Below the pieces are notes generated by a model. That model had not been told where the DNA came from. It saw only the letters and a list, made by a program, of their open reading frames with translations, and did no database searches. The position numbers and the translations under genes are program-made. Shown here piece by piece: positions 61,286 to 64,000 of a DNA stretch of 64,000 nt (positions within the stretch are counted from its first letter, which is position 1; each line of letters opens with the position of its first letter). Source of the DNA: Ptychodera flava (Eukaryota > Hemichordata > Enteropneusta > Ptychoderidae). The stretch covers positions 49,335,402 through 49,399,401 of the forward strand of contig NC_091930.1 in NCBI RefSeq assembly GCF_041260155.1, in the 5' to 3' direction.

Positions 61286-61308
61286 AGTTTTGGGCCACCG
61301 TACCTTAA

Positions 61309-62970
61309 CAGATTCCCTAGGGAATGGTGCATTGATCCAATTATTGTTATAATTCGCAGCTGTAAAACCTGTCACAGAAAGAGCCATTAACCCGGCATGT
61401 AAGCATAGCTTACCATTCCTGCTATTTTGTAATCGTCTTAAGTGTAGTCTCCATAATCGCTTTAACACTAAAATGATCTTAGATATATTAGTTTTTATTT
61501 ATGCAAATTATATCAATGAGCATTGTTTCGATATTAAGGTTTTATACGAATGATTCTTTATTCAATTTGGCATAGTCATGTACCTCGCATCTTGCGTTGT
61601 ATAAATCTTTTACGTGATCAAACTCTCTTACGAGCACTTCTACATATCTGTTGCTTTTACGAACGATTATCAAAAAGGAGATACTTTACTATACTCGAAG
61701 TGAGAACTGTTGCTAGTAGTCGTACCGTGTGACAATTTACAATTTGAAAATCGCATAATTATGGTTCATTTGTTACCAGGGACACTATTTAACTTTTGGC
61801 TTTGATTTTTACTGGACGTCTTTACAAGTACAAGAGTTGCCAATGGGTTTGATTCATTCAAACGTGTTGAACTCATGTGTTGATAAAAGACTAAGAAATG
61901 AATAAATTTGCAGACATACCTGTCAGTTATACCGGATTCTTTCTCTATAACATGCAACCGTGGCCGTAATGTTTCATGAAGACAATGTGATGTTTTTAGC
62001 TCAGTACAATGGAATGCAAATTTGATTTATCGAAAGTCCGGCCCACGGGTAGTTTACGGTACGCGATTATCGCTGTCGACCTTAGTACTTCGGCGAAAGC
62101 AAAAAAAAAAAAAAGAATTATCTACGACAGCAAAGCGCAGTGTTCTCGAAGGGTGATTTTGTTTCCAACGGAAATCACAACATGACAAATACATATTATT
62201 TTGCTTACTGCCTCGTATATCAAAGATCGTTGGCTTCAATGATCGAATGGTAACTTGTTGATGACGTTGCGGGCCGCATAGTTATCACTTGATTGAGGAT
62301 GAACCAGAACTGTTCTCAAATTGATGATTCCGGGATTTAAAAACGGTCACAAGAAAATTCTTTTTTTTTACAAATCATGCAAAAAATAAAAATCCTAAAA
62401 AGAAATTACGGAAAAGTCTTTCACTCTATAAATGCCTTGTTTATCACAAGATTATCGCTAGGTGTTAATGTTCGAAGACACTCTGTAAAAACCACGTATC
62501 ACATAACCACATTATATCATATAATTTCATACAAAGTATGGAATTTGGCTACAGGCCGTCTGAGGTGGTGTGGGGAGGAGGCGGGTGATGTTAAAACTGA
62601 CCAAGGGTAGAGCCGGTTAAAGGCCATGTTGTCTGGCGGACGTGCTCGTGAAAAAGAGGACAGAACTGGGACAACTGTGACCAATGCCACAGATGGCGCT
62701 GTAGGGTGACGTTTGCATAGATAAAATTCCTTACAGTGTATCTTTTGATATCACATTACAGAACATCCAGCCATATTTTTAATCGCAGTGTTATTTCTCT
62801 TAGATTTCAGTGAATTTTGGAGGATTCATCGCAATGTCGATCGTGATGTTGACTTCTTCGTATCGTTCGCACAAAAAATTCCATATTTATGCGGATGGCG
62901 TAATAAAAATAAAGCCTCAAAATTTATGGTTTTTCTATCATTAGTAAAATTCTGGGGATGATAAATCTGT
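61309..62970. other. Intergenic, no gene seen
   Basis: No conserved frame or RNA gene was found. A short A run (62,100-62,114) and a T run (62,362-62,369) are present. Confidence 0.4.
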
Positions 62971-63120
62971 TATTACCAAATGTCGACTGTTCCTCGCGTC
63001 GTATCTGCAATAATGAGTGTCATTTGTGCTGCCTCAGACAGTAGACTTCGTCTGGTTTCTGACACAGCACAAATGACACTCATGCTTATACGACATAGGA
63101 ATAGACGATATTTGGTGATA
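62971..63120. mobile_element. 150-bp palindromic hairpin MITE
   Basis: The left arm begins TATTACCAAATGTCG and the right arm ends in its near-complement CGATATTTGGTGATA. The inner stem 'gagtgtcatttgtgctg' pairs with 'cagcacaaatgacactc'. No target duplication is evident. Confidence 0.7.
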
Positions 63121-63149
63121 ACCTCAATATAACGTCATTCCATAACGTC

Positions 63150-63247
63150 ACAACGTATGTTGTGGGTTCGAACCCGGTTGAAAACTAGCCGTATTTTCTA
63201 TCCTGCCGTATGTTGTGGGTTCGAACCCGGTTGAAAACTAGCCGTAT
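63150..63247 (+). repeat. Tandem pair containing GGGTTCGAACCCGG
   Basis: Two copies of a unit of about 42 bp ('gtatgttgtgggttcgaacc' to 'aaaactagccgtat') lie about 57 bp apart. Each holds the palindrome GGGTTCGAACCC, a perfect pol III B-box sequence. No tRNA fold surrounds either copy. Confidence 0.7.
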
Positions 63248-63344
63248 AATTCATATCATATCATATTTAGAGGTTATTTAAGGCCGCGTTCAAAAAAAAT
63301 GGTGAGGGGGCTGGAGAAATCGCGATTGATTTTTTTTTTCAGAT

Positions 63345-63413
63345 CAACCTTCATACCCTCAAAAATTTTCAAGTCCCCCCTCAATACCCTCAAAAATTTT
63401 CAAGTCCCCCCAA
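63345..63413. repeat. 33-bp tandem duplication
   Basis: Two copies of 'ataccctcaaaaattttcaa' plus 'gtcccccc' lie in tandem. Confidence 0.8.
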
Positions 63414-64000
63414 TTACCATATACCGGATATTTATTAGGAATACACGCAGAGTAAAAATAAACATGTAATGTGTCGTTCTGCATACAGATGTTCAACACT
63501 ACCTCTTATCAGCAGATTGTAGAGCCATATACCTAGGACAAGTTCTTAAATTGATTCATTTATATAGTCACACATTTTTCCATTTAAATTAGAGTCTTTA
63601 CCATTCAAAGTTTTACTTTTGTGTTATTGTACAATGAGATGTGAAAATTGCATTCACTGCACGAACTTGAAATGAACGGTTTATATATTGATTTTAATTG
63701 ATTTTAGAAAAACTGATTTTTCATCGTACATTTGTATAAGATAAAGTATGGTGACACAATCTTTTTTCTCTAATATTTGATTGTTCTCATATGCCAGAAT
63801 TCTAAAAAACATGGTAACTGTTAGTCCCCTAGCCTTCTATGTGTTGCTCTCTGGCTGGATCTTGTGTACAAGTAGATGTATGTTTCACTGTCAATTGAGC
63901 GTCCTATGACCGAAACTCTTCTTAAACTACATCAGAGTCAGAGCTACATGTATCACTGTCACTGCCAGTATGTAGTAGCAGGGCCGTAGTTGTATTAACT
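63414..64000. other. Intergenic to window end, no gene seen
   Basis: AT-rich sequence without a recognisable feature. Confidence 0.4.

Larger units (their letters stand above)
57987..61304. mobile_element. 3.3-kb foldback element with long inverted arms and 51-bp tandem arrays
   Basis: The left arm 57,987-59,090 (1.10 kb) is inverted at 59,874-61,304 (1.43 kb) around a unique 783-bp core. The outermost shared sequence is TACGGTGGCCCAAAACTACC, and TTAA lies one or two bases outside at each end (57,983-57,986; 61,305-61,308). Each arm starts with an array of a 51-bp unit, then a unique segment of about 600 bp nearly identical between arms, including a G or C homopolymer. The size difference between the arms equals the six extra repeat units on the right. 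The architecture matches foldback (FB/TU-type) elements. No transposase is encoded, so it would move in trans. Confidence 0.85.

Noticed and set aside
60244..61468. 362-codon and 295-codon frames on opposite strands of the right array
   Set aside because: Same cause as the left array. Opposite-strand frames of equal quality show that this is repeat periodicity, not coding.
63160..63240. tRNA genes suggested by GGGTTCGAACCC
   Set aside because: Neither copy has an acceptor stem, D-arm or anticodon arm upstream of the B-box-like palindrome.

Overview
The window is AT-rich metazoan nuclear DNA. It has multi-exon genes with GT-AG introns, dense transposon debris and many microsatellites. The gene content (an Ig/FN3 receptor-kinase-like gene and a stand-alone P2X7 'ballast' domain gene) and the repeat style suggest an invertebrate, plausibly an invertebrate deuterostome such as a hemichordate or cephalochordate. 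That assignment is inference only.

Layout. Positions 1-19,471 hold no gene I can support. They contain degenerate AT-rich repeats, a solo LTR with target-site duplication (2455-3044), two copies of a dispersed repeat with a tRNA-like B box, an 870-bp repeat ending in a large hairpin (second copy at 38.2-39.0 kb), an interstitial (TTAGG)n tract and a 1.5-kb inverted-repeat element. Positions 19,476-32,603 are one intact-looking 13.1-kb DNA transposon. It is flanked by TTAA on both sides and bounded by near-identical 25-bp inverted repeats starting AGGGACATTA. It carries two convergent spliced genes whose stop codons are 37 bp apart: on + a small RG-rich protein with the P2X7-type cysteine-rich ballast domain, on - a roughly 830-residue RNase H-fold-like transposase that I assign to the Kolobok group. 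Both genes start about 300 bp from their own terminus, behind matching NRF1-like and CRE-like motifs.

Positions 55,897-33,299 (minus strand) are a 20-exon receptor of about 1,250 residues: signal peptide, seven Ig domains, one FN3 domain, a transmembrane helix and a tyrosine-kinase-like domain. The kinase has lost the glycine loop, the HRD aspartate (HRY), the catalytic-loop asparagine and the DFG aspartate and glycine (NFS), so it reads as a pseudokinase. Its introns are loaded with repeats, several of which begin 7-28 bp inside the 5' splice site. One intron holds a 3-kb tandem-repeat element.

Positions 57,987-61,304 are a foldback-type element: two long inverted arms, each with an array of a 51-bp unit (10 and 16 copies), around a unique 783-bp core, again between TTAA sites. 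The last 2.7 kb hold a 150-bp palindrome and small tandem duplications.

Five coding exons in all three genes need a one-base change to stay in frame, and two more transposase junctions do not agree in phase. Residual assembly indels are at least as likely as gene decay.
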